DNA of 64,000 nucleotides from Pelagovum sp. HNIBRBA483. Its GTDB lineage: Bacteria > Pseudomonadota > Alphaproteobacteria > Rhodobacterales > Rhodobacteraceae. Of the stretch, positions 1 to 9,259 are shown piece after piece. Under the pieces are notes generated by a model. That model was not told where the DNA came from, did no database searches, and was given only the letters and a program-made list of their open reading frames with translations. The DNA is taken from contig NZ_CP162412.1 in assembly GCF_040931995.1 (NCBI RefSeq), positions 1,116,001 through 1,180,000 of the forward strand, written 5' to 3'. The position numbers were made by a program, and so were the translations under genes. Each line of letters opens with the position of its first letter. Within the stretch, counting starts at the first letter, position 1.

Positions 1-120
1 GCGGAACTGGGCATCGGTGAGAGTTGGCTCGGCTTCGACCTGAATCCAGAAAGGCTCCTGGGCATAGGCTTGGACGGCGATGACGGTCGATAACAGGACC
101 GCGAGACTGGTGCGCTTCAT
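1..120 (-). CDS. Secreted protein, N-terminal 40 residues only (possible SPOR-type protein)
   Basis: This is the start of a minus-strand gene that runs off the left edge; its ATG is at 118-120. The 40 visible residues begin with Lys and Arg, followed by a hydrophobic stretch ending in AYAQ. That is a standard Sec signal peptide with cleavage after AYA. The mature start EPFWIQVEAEPTLTDAQ resembles small periplasmic SPOR-like proteins of Rhodobacteraceae, in which a WxQ(I/V)EA motif opens the domain; this resemblance is from memory. The gene is divergent from glyQ across about 200 bases. The function cannot be settled from the fragment. Confidence 0.6.
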   Translation of the reverse strand, partial: MKRTSLAVLLSTVIAVQAYAQEPFWIQVEAEPTLTDAQFR

Positions 121-318
121 TATTCTTGTTCCAAATCTGTTGACTGTCGCGAGCTGTGGTGGCGTCGCAGTTTGGGGGAAACTATCAGAGATTTTCCGCC
201 AGTCAGCACCCAAAACAGCAAGTTTGCGCAACTGTGGCACACAAGGCGCGATTGACCCTGCCGCCCCCGCCGCATATGGAACGGGGCAACGCAAAAGAGG
301 GCGCGAAAAGAGGCGAAA

Positions 319-1239
319 ATGGCGGAGAAACCCCGTTCCTTTCAGGAAATCATTCTGCGACTTCAAAGCTATTGGGCATCAAAAGGGTGCGCGGTGCTGC
401 AACCCTATGACATGGAAGTGGGTGCGGGCACGTTCCACCCTGCCACCACGCTGCGCAGCTTGGGATCGCAACCTTGGGCCGCGGCCTATGTGCAGCCTTC
501 GCGCCGCCCAACGGACGGGCGCTACGGTGAGAACCCGAACCGCTTGCAGCACTACTACCAGTATCAGGTACTGATTAAGCCCAGCCCGCCGGATTTGCAG
601 GCGCTCTATCTGGGATCGCTGGAAGCGATTGGCATCGACGCCAACCTGCATGACATCCGTTTTGTCGAGGATGACTGGGAAAGCCCGACGCTTGGCGCGT
701 GGGGCTTGGGCTGGGAGGTCTGGTGCGACGGGATGGAGGTGAGCCAGTTCACTTATTTCCAACAGGTGGGCGGGCATGATTGCCATCCGGTTTCGGGCGA
801 GCTGACCTACGGGCTTGAGCGCTTGGCGATGTATGTGCTGGGTGTGGATCATGTGATGGATATGCCGTTCAACGACCCGGATGCACCAATTGCGCTGAGC
901 TACGGCGATGTGTTCCGGCAGACCGAAGAAGAATATTCGCGGCACAATTTTGATGTTGCCGATACGGAAAAGCTCCTGCGCCATTTCGAAGATGCTGAAG
1001 CCGAGTGCCAGCGCCTGTTGGAAGCGCCGGCGGAAGACCCGAAAACCGGCAAGCGGATCATCATGGCGCATCCGGCCTATGATCAGTGCATCAAGGCCTC
1101 GCACCTGTTTAACCTTCTGGATGCGCGTGGGGTGATCTCTGTCACCGAACGGCAGGCCTATATCGGGCGGGTCCGAGCGCTTGCGAAACTGTGCGCGGAT
1201 GCCTTTGTGCAGACCGAAGCAGGAGGGTTTGCAGCATGA
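319..1239 (+). CDS. glyQ: Glycine--tRNA ligase alpha subunit
   Basis: This is the alpha chain of the heterotetrameric (alpha2-beta2) bacterial glycyl-tRNA synthetase, which activates glycine with ATP in the cytoplasm. It has 306 residues, normal for the family. The N-terminus [19 protein letters not shown] followed by [17 protein letters not shown] is diagnostic. The class II motif 2 region with [18 protein letters not shown] and the stretch [12 protein letters not shown] are intact. Its stop overlaps the next start in an ATGA arrangement, and glyS follows that gene, so the three form an operon. Confidence 0.97.
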   Translation: MAEKPRSFQEIILRLQSYWASKGCAVLQPYDMEVGAGTFHPATTLRSLGSQPWAAAYVQPSRRPTDGRYGENPNRLQHYYQYQVLIKPSPPDLQALYLGSLEAIGIDANLHDIRFVEDDWESPTLGAWGLGWEVWCDGMEVSQFTYFQQVGGHDCHPVSGELTYGLERLAMYVLGVDHVMDMPFNDPDAPIALSYGDVFRQTEEEYSRHNFDVADTEKLLRHFEDAEAECQRLLEAPAEDPKTGKRIIMAHPAYDQCIKASHLFNLLDARGVISVTERQAYIGRVRALAKLCADAFVQTEAGGFAA

Positions 1240-1766
1240 TGGGGCGGTTTATGGCGCTGTTGCTGTTGCTCAGCGCGCTGGTCGCGGGCGGTGCGATGTA
1301 CTACTTGCAGGTCTATGCCTTCTACGAGGAGTTGGATCCGGCTGATGTTGGAAATGTGAAAGTTTTCGACCTAAATACCGGGCAATCTGAAGGTATTTTG
1401 ACAGAAAACCTCAAGGCCATTGATAGCGACAGTTCTCCGATCCGGTTCCGTTCTTGCTTCGAGACGCCGCTGAGCGTGGCGATGATGACCGAAACCTATG
1501 CGATTTACGATGCAGCCGAGCCGCTCGTGGCGCCGAGCTGGTTTGACTGTTTTGACGCGCAGGAAATCGGTGAAGCGCTGGAGCAAGGCGGGGCTGTGGC
1601 TTTCCTTGGTGAAGAGAACATCACCTACGGGATTGACCGCGTGATTGCCGTGATGCCGGATGGCCGCGGCTTTGGCTGGAACCAAATCAATGCCTGCGGC
1701 GAGGTCGTCTTTGATGGCGACGCGGCGCCGGAAGGCTGTCCGACACCACCCGAAGGGGCGAACTGA
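1236..1766 (+). CDS. DUF6446-type membrane-anchored protein between glyQ and glyS
   Basis: This 176-residue protein has one N-terminal hydrophobic segment (about residues 5-22) and then a soluble domain, probably periplasmic. It contains the cysteines and aromatic patches [22 protein letters not shown] and [18 protein letters not shown] at 1221-1226 is well placed for the ATG at 1236; an in-frame ATG at 1239 is the alternative. The start overlaps the glyQ stop and the stop overlaps the glyS start, so translation is probably coupled. I recognise it as the small family that sits between glyQ and glyS in Rhodobacterales; its function is unknown. Confidence 0.85.
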   Translation: MMGRFMALLLLLSALVAGGAMYYLQVYAFYEELDPADVGNVKVFDLNTGQSEGILTENLKAIDSDSSPIRFRSCFETPLSVAMMTETYAIYDAAEPLVAPSWFDCFDAQEIGEALEQGGAVAFLGEENITYGIDRVIAVMPDGRGFGWNQINACGEVVFDGDAAPEGCPTPPEGAN

Positions 1767-3805
1767 TGCCTGACGTTCTGATTGAACTGTTTTCTGAAGA
1801 AATCCCCGCGCGGATGCAGCGCAAGGCGGCTGATGACCTGAAGTCGCTTGTGACCAACGGTTTGGTTGAAGCGGGGCTGACCTATGCGGGGGCGGCGGCT
1901 TTTTCGACGCCGCGGCGCTTGGCGTTGTCGGTCGAAGGGCTGACCGCCGAGAGCAAGCCCGTGCGCGAGGAGCGCAAGGGGCCGCGTGTGGATGCGCCGG
2001 AAAAGGCGATCGAGGGTTTCCTGCGGGCGACGGGGCTGAGCAAGGAACAGCTTGAGGTCCGCGACGAGAAAAAGGGGCAGGTCTACTTCGCTGTGATCGA
2101 GAAGCCCGGACGGACGGCTGCGGAGATCTTGGCCGAGGTGCTGGAAAAGGCCGTGCGCAATTTTCCGTGGCCGAAATCCATGCGCTGGGGCGCGGGGAGC
2201 CTGCGGTGGGTGCGGCCGCTGCATTCGATCATTTGCCTGATGAGCGATGAGCAGGGCGCGCAAGTGGTGCCGTTGGAGATCGACGGGATCGTGGCGGGCG
2301 ACGTGACGCGCGGGCATCGTTTCATGGCGGGCGATGCCTTCCGCGTGACGGGGTTTGACGACTATGAGGCCAAGCTGAAGCGGGCGAAGGTTGTGCTGCG
2401 CGCCGAGGAGCGGGCCGAGATGATCTGGCACGACGCGACCAATCAAGCCTTTGCGCAGGGATTGGAAGTTGTTGATGATAAAGGCCTTTTGGCCGAAGTC
2501 GCCGGGCTGGTAGAATGGCCGGTCGTGCTGCTCGGTGCGATTGATGATGCGTTTCTGGGACTGCCGCCAGAGGTGTTGCAGACCTCGATGAAAGAGCATC
2601 AGAAGTTCTTTAGCGTGCGGAACCCGAAAACCGGGCGGATCGAGAAGTTCGTGACTGTGGCCAATATGGAAACCGCTGACCACGGCGCGACGATCCTTGC
2701 AGGCAATCAGAAGGTGCTGGCGGCGCGGCTGTCGGATGCTAAGTTCTTTTGGGAGAATGACCTGCGGATTGCTAAGGCGGGCATGGGCGCGTGGCGGGAG
2801 AGCCTTGCCAATGTGACGTTCCACAACAAGCTTGGCAGCCAAGCCGAGCGGATCGCGCGGATTGCGGCGCTGGCCGGTGAAATTGCGCCGATGGTGGGTG
2901 CGGAGGCAGCGCTTGCCGTGCAGGCGGCGGAAGTGGCGAAGGCGGATTTGTCCTCCGAGATGGTTTATGAATTCCCTGAATTGCAGGGCTTGATGGGGCG
3001 CTATTACGCCGAGGCAGCGGGGCTGCCAGCGGAGGTCGCGGCGGCATGTGAGGCGCATTACTCGCCGCTCGGACCGTCGGACGATGTGCCGACTGCGCCG
3101 GTTTCGGTGGCTGTGGCGCTGGCGGATAAGTTGGACACGCTGACTGGCTTCTGGGCGATTGACGAGAAGCCCACGGGATCGAAAGACCCGTTTGCCCTGC
3201 GCCGTGCCGCACTGGGGGTGATCCGGCTGGTGCTGGTGAATGGGCTGACGCTGCCGCTCGGCGCTGTGAAAGGGGTGAGCGATGATCTGCTTTCTTTCTT
3301 CCATGACCGGCTCAAGGTGTTCCTACGGGATCAGGGCGTGCGGCATGATGTGATTGATGCCTGTATCGCGATGGACGGGGCGGATGATTTGGCGCTGTTG
3401 GTCAAGCGGGCCGAGGCGCTGGGCGCGTTCCTCACGACCGATGACGGTGAGAACCTGCTGCAAGGGTTTAAGCGGGCGAATAATATTCTGACGCAGGCCG
3501 AGGAAAAGGACGGCGTTGAGTATTCATTCGGTGCGGATGTGAAATTTGCCGAGGACGAGGCGGAGAAGGCGCTCTTTGCTGCGTTGGATGCGGCTGAAGC
3601 CGAGATCGCACCGGCAATGGCTGCGCAGGATTTTGCCGCAGCGATGGCCGCAATGGCGCAACTGCGCGCGCCGATTGATGCGTTTTTCGAGGCGGTGCAG
3701 GTGAACAGCGACAATCAAGTGGTGCGGCGGAACCGGTTGAACCTACTTTCTCGCATTCGCAGCATTTGCGGTTCGGTGGCGGACCTTCGCGTCGTCGAAG
3801 GCTAG
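1766..3805 (+). CDS. glyS: Glycine--tRNA ligase beta subunit
   Basis: This is the beta chain of glycyl-tRNA synthetase, which binds tRNA and is needed for activity with GlyQ. It has 679 residues, close to the family norm. It opens with LIELFSEEIPARMQ, the hallmark N-terminus. Other family segments are RRLAL, SMRWG, RPLHSI, HRFM, EWPVV and SMKEHQKFFSV. An HD-like region contains KADLSSEMVYEFPELQG and MGRYYA. The C-terminal part resembles an anticodon-binding domain. The start overlaps the stop of the preceding gene by one base. Confidence 0.97.
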   Translation: MPDVLIELFSEEIPARMQRKAADDLKSLVTNGLVEAGLTYAGAAAFSTPRRLALSVEGLTAESKPVREERKGPRVDAPEKAIEGFLRATGLSKEQLEVRDEKKGQVYFAVIEKPGRTAAEILAEVLEKAVRNFPWPKSMRWGAGSLRWVRPLHSIICLMSDEQGAQVVPLEIDGIVAGDVTRGHRFMAGDAFRVTGFDDYEAKLKRAKVVLRAEERAEMIWHDATNQAFAQGLEVVDDKGLLAEVAGLVEWPVVLLGAIDDAFLGLPPEVLQTSMKEHQKFFSVRNPKTGRIEKFVTVANMETADHGATILAGNQKVLAARLSDAKFFWENDLRIAKAGMGAWRESLANVTFHNKLGSQAERIARIAALAGEIAPMVGAEAALAVQAAEVAKADLSSEMVYEFPELQGLMGRYYAEAAGLPAEVAAACEAHYSPLGPSDDVPTAPVSVAVALADKLDTLTGFWAIDEKPTGSKDPFALRRAALGVIRLVLVNGLTLPLGAVKGVSDDLLSFFHDRLKVFLRDQGVRHDVIDACIAMDGADDLALLVKRAEALGAFLTTDDGENLLQGFKRANNILTQAEEKDGVEYSFGADVKFAEDEAEKALFAALDAAEAEIAPAMAAQDFAAAMAAMAQLRAPIDAFFEAVQVNSDNQVVRRNRLNLLSRIRSICGSVADLRVVEG

Positions 3806-3833
3806 GGATTCCTTCGATTTTTTGAAGTTTCCC

Positions 3834-3861
3834 TTGCCGCGAATCGGAAGCTGCCTATGCT
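3834..3861 (+). promoter_or_regulatory. Candidate sigma-70-type promoter of the PPDK-like gene
   Basis: TTGCCG at 3834-3839 and TATGCT at 3856-3861 are separated by 16 bases, matching a housekeeping -35/-10 pair. Transcription would begin near 3868. That would leave the ATG at 3857 outside the message and favour the GTG at 3887. The promoter is inferred from sequence only. Confidence 0.5.
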
Positions 3862-3886
3862 CGGCCCATCTCATTGGAGTGCTGCA

Positions 3887-6436
3887 GTGCAGAAAGAGCG
3901 CCGATTCGAACCAATTACGCTGATCACCGCCACCGCGGCGATGTCGCCGGCTGTGCATGGCGGGCGGGCGAAGTGCCTTCAGCGCTTGGTGCGGTTGGAC
4001 ATGCCGGTGCCGACGACGGTGGCGCTGTCTTTCAAAGCGGTGCTTGATCTCGCGCATGGCAACCTGCCTGACATGGCCGCGATCATGGCACCGTTTGGGG
4101 ATGCGCCGCTGCTCTCGGTGCGGCCGTCGAGCCAAGACCCGGATTGGGGCGGGCCGGGGGCGATCCTGAACATCGGGATGAACGATAAGAAATACGTCGC
4201 TATGATCGAAGAGATCGGGGAAGCAGCCGCCACGGCGCTTTATCTGCGGTTTATTCAATCTTATGCGGTGCATGTGGCGCGGCTTGATCCGGATGCGTTT
4301 GATTTGCCCGAGGCACCGACGCCTGCGGCGTTGCAAGCGGCGCTGGATGCTTACGAATACGAGACGGATGAAACATTCCCCCAAAGCCCTGCGGAGCAGC
4401 TGTCCGAAGTGCTGCGCTCGATGGCGCGGGCTTGGGATGGCACGTCGGCGCGGCTCTTGCGACAGGCGCGTGGCGCACCGGCGGATGCGGGTCTGGGTCT
4501 GGTCGTGCAGGAAATGGCGCTCGGTGTCGGCCCGGGAGAATGCGGCTCTGGGGTGATCCAGTTCATTGACGAGGCGACCGGCGAGCAGCGGATCACGGGG
4601 CGTTACCTGAGCCAAAGCCAAGGCCGTGAGGCGCTGACGGCGGGGTCGGGTGCATTGTTCCTGACGAAGGATGAGCGCGGACCTTCGGTCGAAGAACAAA
4701 TGCCGGAGATCTTTGCCGAGTTGCTTGCGCATGGGGAGCTGTCCCGCAAGCGTTTGCGTGAGGAAATGCAGATCGAGTTCGTCGTTGATCAGGGCAAGCT
4801 GAGGATACTTGACGCCGTACGGGTGCAGCGCTCAAGCCGCGCGACGGTGCGAGTCGCGGTTGCGTTGGCCGAAGATAAGGTAATCCCGCGCGAAGAGGCG
4901 CTTATGCGGGTGACGCCGACGGCGCTATCGGAGCTGCTGCACCGGCAGGTAGACCCGAAGGCCGCGCGCGACCTGATCGCCAAGGGGATCGGGGCCAGCC
5001 CGGGTGCTGCGACGGGAAAGATCGTTTTCACCGCGGATGACGCGCAGGCGAGCGCAGCGCGGGGAGAACCGTGCATTCTGATCCGGCGTGAAACGACGCC
5101 GGAGGACATTCGAGGCATGCATGCGGCGCAAGCGGTCGTGACGGTGCGCGGTGGCATAACCAGCCACGCGGCGGTGATCGGGCGTGGCTTGGGCCTGCCT
5201 TGTGTGGTGGGCGCATCGGACCTGACGTTTGATCGTAAGACCAAGGCCTTTGTTGGCCCGCGCGGGCGGGTCTTTGCCGCTGGCGATGTGATCACTGTTG
5301 ATGGCACCACGGGCGAGATCCTGAACGGGCAGGCGGCGATGTTGGAAGCGCAGCTCGATGATGCGTTCAAGACGCTGCTGACATGGGCGGACGAGTTCCG
5401 CGATATCGGCGTGCGGGCAAATGCCGACACGCCTGCGGATGCGCAAACGGCGCGAAACTTCAAGGCGCAGGGGATCGGGCTGTGCCGGACGGAGCATATG
5501 TTCTTTGAAGGGGATCGCCTTGGCGTGATGCGCGAGATGATCTTTGCCGACAGTGCCGAGGAGCGCAAAGCGGTGTTGGAGCGGCTGCTGCCGATGCAGC
5601 GGGGCGATTTTACCGAACTGTTCGAGATCATGCAGGGGCAGCCGGTCTGCATCCGGCTGTTTGATCCGCCGCTGCACGAGTTTCTCCCGTCTGATAAAGC
5701 GGGTTTGCGGGAACTGGCTGACCAGTTGGCGTTGCCGCTGTCGGATGTCACCACCCGTGTAGAGGCAATGACCGAGTATAACCCGATGCTTGGTCTGCGG
5801 GGAGTTCGGCTCGGGATCACCGTGCCGGAAATCTACGAGATGCAGGCGCGGGCGATATTCGAGGCAACCGTTGCCGCGAGTACAAAGGGCGCGCCTGTTG
5901 TGCCAGAGATCATGATCCCGCTGGTGAGCGCGATGCGAGAGGTTGAACTGGTCAAGACGCGGGTGGATGCGGTGGCAGCGTCGGTCAAGGCGGAGACGGG
6001 CAAGGATTTTGCCTACCGGCTGGGCGTGATGGTTGAAACGCCCCGCGCGGCGCTGCGGGCTAGCGACATTGCCGAACATGCGGCTTTCCTTTCTTTCGGG
6101 ACCAACGACCTCACGCAGATGACCTATGGTCTGTCGCGCGATGATGCGGGGCGGTTCATGTCGGCCTATGTGAATGCGCATGTGTACGAGGAAGATCCGT
6201 TCCACAGTCTCGATATTGACGGTGTTGGAGAGCTGCTGTCCATCGGCGCCGAGCGCGGGCGACAGAGGCGCAAGGACATCGTTCTTTCGATTTGTGGTGA
6301 GCATGGTGGAAGCCGTGCCGCGATCGCTTTTTGCCGTGAACAGGGCTTTGATTATGTGTCGTGCTCGCCCTTCAGGGTGCCCGTTGCGCGACTTTCCGCC
6401 GCTCAGCTGGCCATTGGGGCAACACTCGAAGCCTAG
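3887..6436 (+). CDS. Pyruvate, phosphate dikinase-like protein with degenerate ATP-grasp domain
   Basis: The protein has the PPDK layout: N-terminal ATP-grasp, central phospho-histidine domain, C-terminal PEP-binding TIM barrel. The phospho-His motif GGITSHAA is intact (His about 427), as are the PEP-domain motifs GLCRTEHMFF, FGTNDLTQM and CGEHGG (Cys about 803). The ATP-binding half has changed. The Lys of GGKG is Arg (about 27), and the usual LQTR near the end of the ATP-grasp reads LDAVR, losing the Gln and Arg that contact ATP. The GTG at 3887 follows GGAG at 3875-3878 and fits the promoter; an in-frame ATG at 3857 would add ten residues. At 849 residues it is slightly short. PEP binding looks likely, but classical ATP-dependent PPDK activity is doubtful. 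Confidence 0.85.
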   Translation: MQKERRFEPITLITATAAMSPAVHGGRAKCLQRLVRLDMPVPTTVALSFKAVLDLAHGNLPDMAAIMAPFGDAPLLSVRPSSQDPDWGGPGAILNIGMNDKKYVAMIEEIGEAAATALYLRFIQSYAVHVARLDPDAFDLPEAPTPAALQAALDAYEYETDETFPQSPAEQLSEVLRSMARAWDGTSARLLRQARGAPADAGLGLVVQEMALGVGPGECGSGVIQFIDEATGEQRITGRYLSQSQGREALTAGSGALFLTKDERGPSVEEQMPEIFAELLAHGELSRKRLREEMQIEFVVDQGKLRILDAVRVQRSSRATVRVAVALAEDKVIPREEALMRVTPTALSELLHRQVDPKAARDLIAKGIGASPGAATGKIVFTADDAQASAARGEPCILIRRETTPEDIRGMHAAQAVVTVRGGITSHAAVIGRGLGLPCVVGASDLTFDRKTKAFVGPRGRVFAAGDVITVDGTTGEILNGQAAMLEAQLDDAFKTLLTWADEFRDIGVRANADTPADAQTARNFKAQGIGLCRTEHMFFEGDRLGVMREMIFADSAEERKAVLERLLPMQRGDFTELFEIMQGQPVCIRLFDPPLHEFLPSDKAGLRELADQLALPLSDVTTRVEAMTEYNPMLGLRGVRLGITVPEIYEMQARAIFEATVAASTKGAPVVPEIMIPLVSAMREVELVKTRVDAVAASVKAETGKDFAYRLGVMVETPRAALRASDIAEHAAFLSFGTNDLTQMTYGLSRDDAGRFMSAYVNAHVYEEDPFHSLDIDGVGELLSIGAERGRQRRKDIVLSICGEHGGSRAAIAFCREQGFDYVSCSPFRVPVARLSAAQLAIGATLEA

Positions 6437-6588
6437 ATTTTGTAGCCAATTGCATAGTTGCCACCGTATCTAGAACCCTTTGAGCCCATGCGCATAGGTC
6501 GCAGGCCGTAATGCTAGACGCAGAGCCGGTTTTCCCCTAGGAACGGCCCGCTTGCGCGAGGCAGATCGCGTGTATCACGGATGGGTCG

Positions 6589-7257
6589 ATGACTCTCACG
6601 CGTTTTGGTCGATGGGTACGCCGCGTTGTTATGAGCGGCATGATGTTGGGGCTGGTTGCAAATGTTGCCGCCGCTGAAGAGGGGCTCGCCGATCGGCTGG
6701 GCGCACTTTTGGGGCAGGAGCGCGAAGCCTTGGCTGTGCTGCCTTCATCGCGCCTCAACGCATTGACCGCGCCGCCGCGTGCGACGAATGAGGGCGAGGC
6801 TTTTGCTTATGATCGCGCGTTTCTGGCAGAGATGCCGCGTGCGGATGGCGGCCCCCAGTGGGAATGCTTGGCCGAAGCTTTGTATTTCGAGGCGCGTGGC
6901 GAAAGCATCGCGGGGATGTTCGCGGTGGGCGAAGTGATCCTGAACCGTGTGGAGAGCGCATCCTTCCCCGATAGCATTTGCCGCGTTGTCAATCAGGGCA
7001 CGGGTCGGAAATTTGCCTGCCAGTTCACCTATACCTGTGATGGGCGGCTGGAAACCGTGTCGGAGCCGGAAGCGTGGACCCTTGTGGGCAAGGTTGCGCG
7101 GCTTTTGATGGATGGCGCAGAAACGGGGCTGACCGATGGGGCGACGCATTATCATGCGAACTGGGTGAACCCGTCATGGTCGCGCCGGTTTGCGCGCACG
7201 GCGACGATTGGCGTGCATCATTTTTACCGCATGCCGACGCGCACCGCCTCTAACTGA
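6589..7257 (+). CDS. SleB-type cell wall hydrolase
   Basis: This 222-residue exported protein has a basic N-terminus and a hydrophobic signal segment (about residues 8-26, ending NVAAA). Its C-terminal half is a hydrolase_2 (SleB-like) domain. WECLAEALYFEARGE carries the likely catalytic Glu, followed by GMFAVGEVILNRV, a Cys pair (SICRVV, FACQFTYTCDG) and THYHANWVNPSW. Such proteins cleave peptidoglycan during growth or division. The gene stands alone, 152 bases after the PPDK-like gene, and the next gene begins 80 bases later. Confidence 0.85.
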   Translation: MTLTRFGRWVRRVVMSGMMLGLVANVAAAEEGLADRLGALLGQEREALAVLPSSRLNALTAPPRATNEGEAFAYDRAFLAEMPRADGGPQWECLAEALYFEARGESIAGMFAVGEVILNRVESASFPDSICRVVNQGTGRKFACQFTYTCDGRLETVSEPEAWTLVGKVARLLMDGAETGLTDGATHYHANWVNPSWSRRFARTATIGVHHFYRMPTRTASN

Positions 7258-7337
7258 TCAACTGTCGTTTCTCTGGTTCTTGAGCATCCAGTCGTGGGCT
7301 AGTATGCCGCCGATACCACTACGGGAGGGGCTGCTTC

Positions 7338-8255
7338 ATGTCTGACGAAATCCGCATGGCTTTTGCGCATCCGAGCGAAAGGGCTGAAGCCAGTGCCACC
7401 CAGCCCTGTGACAGGATCAGCCTGCGGGACTATGTTGTCGAGGTCGAGATCGGGGCGTTCCAGCTTGAACGTGGGCATTTGCAGCGGGTGCGGTTCAATG
7501 TGGTCGTCGAGGTTGCCCCCTTGGGGCCGATTGATGACGATGTGGATCAAATCCTCTCTTATGATCGTGTCACCGAGGCGATCAATTACGAATTACAGGC
7601 TGAGCGGCTGAACCTTCTGGAAACACTGGCGGCGCGTGTTGCGGAGCGCATCTTGCACGAGCCGCAGGCGCTGCGGGTTTTTGTGCGGATTGAGAAGCTT
7701 GATCGTGGGCCGTTTTCGCTCGGCGTTGAGATCGTGCGGGCCAAGGGAGAGGAAGCCAGCGCAGGGCAGGTGCACGAGGAGCCGCCGCACCCGCGTATGG
7801 TCTATCTCTCCAATGCGGCGATTACTGCCCCGCAGTTAAAGGGATGGATCGACACCTTGGTGTCAGACGATGTGCCGCTGGTGATTTGCGTGGGCGCGGC
7901 AGATGTGGCTGCGCCGCAAGCTGGTAATGCACTAGCGCAGCGGCGGATCGACCTTCTTGCGATTGAGCAGAACGCCTGGATTTTGGCCGCGCGGGACAAG
8001 CGTTGTATGGTGGTTGGCACCCGTACCGAACTGGACTGGGCGATGAAGAATGGGCAGGTGAGTGTCTGGGCGCCGTCGAAGATCGTGCTTGACGCGGTGG
8101 ACGGCCCATCGGCGAGCCCGCGCGACGCGCTGGCGCTGGTCGCATGGTTTGCGGGCGAGATGACGGCAGCTGAGCTGCTGGTGATCGGGGCGGACGCGCC
8201 CGCCTGCGAAGTGCCTGTCCGCGCGATGGCTGTGACCGAGGAGGTTGTGCTGTGA
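7338..8255 (+). CDS. folB: Dihydroneopterin aldolase with a long C-terminal extension
   Basis: FolB converts 7,8-dihydroneopterin to 6-hydroxymethyl-dihydropterin and glycolaldehyde in folate synthesis. The first roughly 130 residues fit the family: ISLRDYVVEVEIGAF, an LxYDRVTE-like stretch, LLETLAARVAERIL and VRIEKLDRGPF with the expected Lys. The protein is 305 residues against about 120 for ordinary FolB. The extra 165 residues contain VWAPSKIVLDAVDGP and SPRDALALVAWFAGE, which recall the tail of amino-acid-kinase-fold proteins; this is a tentative reading. GGGAGG lies just upstream of the ATG. The stop overlaps the GTG start of folP. Confidence 0.88.
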   Translation: MSDEIRMAFAHPSERAEASATQPCDRISLRDYVVEVEIGAFQLERGHLQRVRFNVVVEVAPLGPIDDDVDQILSYDRVTEAINYELQAERLNLLETLAARVAERILHEPQALRVFVRIEKLDRGPFSLGVEIVRAKGEEASAGQVHEEPPHPRMVYLSNAAITAPQLKGWIDTLVSDDVPLVICVGAADVAAPQAGNALAQRRIDLLAIEQNAWILAARDKRCMVVGTRTELDWAMKNGQVSVWAPSKIVLDAVDGPSASPRDALALVAWFAGEMTAAELLVIGADAPACEVPVRAMAVTEEVVL

Positions 8256-9259
8256 GTGTTTACTACCGCCCGCTTTTGCAGACAGATTTGCACCGCCCGA
8301 TTGAGGCGCTGACATTGGGTAACGGATGGTGCTGGTTTACCCATGCGGAGCGGCTGGAGCGGGGGCGCGACCCTTGGATCGTGCCGGTCAAGGATTTGCC
8401 TGAAAGCGTGCTTTCGCGCCTGACGGACCCGCGTGCGCCGATTGCCGGAATGGCAATGGACAGGCCGCAGTTGATGGGCATTCTCAACGTCACACCGGAC
8501 AGTTTCTCGGATGGGGGCTTGTTCTTGGGTGCCGATGCGGCACTGGCGCAGGCCCAGGCGATGGAAGCGGCAGGCGCGGCGATCATCGACATTGGGGGGG
8601 AAAGCACCCGACCGGGTGCGAAAGAGGTAGAGATCACGGAAGAGATCCGCCGCACCGCGCCGGTGATTGCGGCGATCAGGGCAGGATCGGACATCCCGAT
8701 CTCGATCGACACCCGAAAGGCGGATGTGGCGCAGGCGGCAATCGCGGCAGGTGCGACGCTGGTTAACGATGTGGCGGCGTTCACCTTTGACCCAGCATTA
8801 GCTGCCGTGACGGCGGATGCAGGACTGCCCGTTTGCCTGATGCATGCCCAGGGGCGGCCCGACACGATGCAGGACAACCCGCGTTATGATGACGTTTTGC
8901 TGGATGTTTATGACTTTTTGGAGGCGCGGCTGAAGGCAGCGGAGGCCGCCGGCATTCCGCGAACCAAAGTCGTTGTCGATCCCGGCATCGGTTTTGGAAA
9001 GACATTGCAACATAACGTGACTTTGCTTCGCGGCTTGTCGCTGTTTCATTCGCTGGGAGCGCCGATCCTTCTTGGCGCGTCGCGGAAACGGTTCATCGCG
9101 GAAATTTCGGATGCGCCGGAGATGGCGGCGCGGATGCCGGGCTCGGTGGCTGTGGCGCTGTGGGGTGTGACGCAAGGTGTGCAGATTTTGCGTGTGCATG
9201 ATGTTTTGGAGACGCGGCAGGCAATGAGCTTGCAGCTGGCATTGAGTGGGGTCGTTTGA
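8252..9259 (+). CDS. folP: Dihydropteroate synthase
   Basis: FolP joins p-aminobenzoate to the pterin diphosphate to make dihydropteroate, and is the sulfonamide target. The core motifs are LMGILNVTPDSFSDGG, GGESTRPGA, SIDTRK, LVNDVAAF, LMHAQG and DPGIGFGKT. The protein has 335 residues, about 60 more than a minimal DHPS; the excess is an N-terminal extension before LMGILN. The GTG start at 8252 lies in a GTGA overlap with the folB stop, so the two genes are translationally coupled. glmM follows with no gap. Confidence 0.96.
   Translation: MSVYYRPLLQTDLHRPIEALTLGNGWCWFTHAERLERGRDPWIVPVKDLPESVLSRLTDPRAPIAGMAMDRPQLMGILNVTPDSFSDGGLFLGADAALAQAQAMEAAGAAIIDIGGESTRPGAKEVEITEEIRRTAPVIAAIRAGSDIPISIDTRKADVAQAAIAAGATLVNDVAAFTFDPALAAVTADAGLPVCLMHAQGRPDTMQDNPRYDDVLLDVYDFLEARLKAAEAAGIPRTKVVVDPGIGFGKTLQHNVTLLRGLSLFHSLGAPILLGASRKRFIAEISDAPEMAARMPGSVAVALWGVTQGVQILRVHDVLETRQAMSLQLALSGVV

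Noticed and set aside
1625-3304. A 559-codon minus-strand frame opposite glyS
   Set aside because: It is antisense to glyS, has Arg/His/Gln/Pro-rich composition and no recognisable motif. It results from the high GC and codon bias of the real gene.
4925-6304. A 459-codon minus-strand frame opposite the PPDK-like gene
   Set aside because: A shadow frame with biased composition and no family motifs, against a clear gene on the plus strand.
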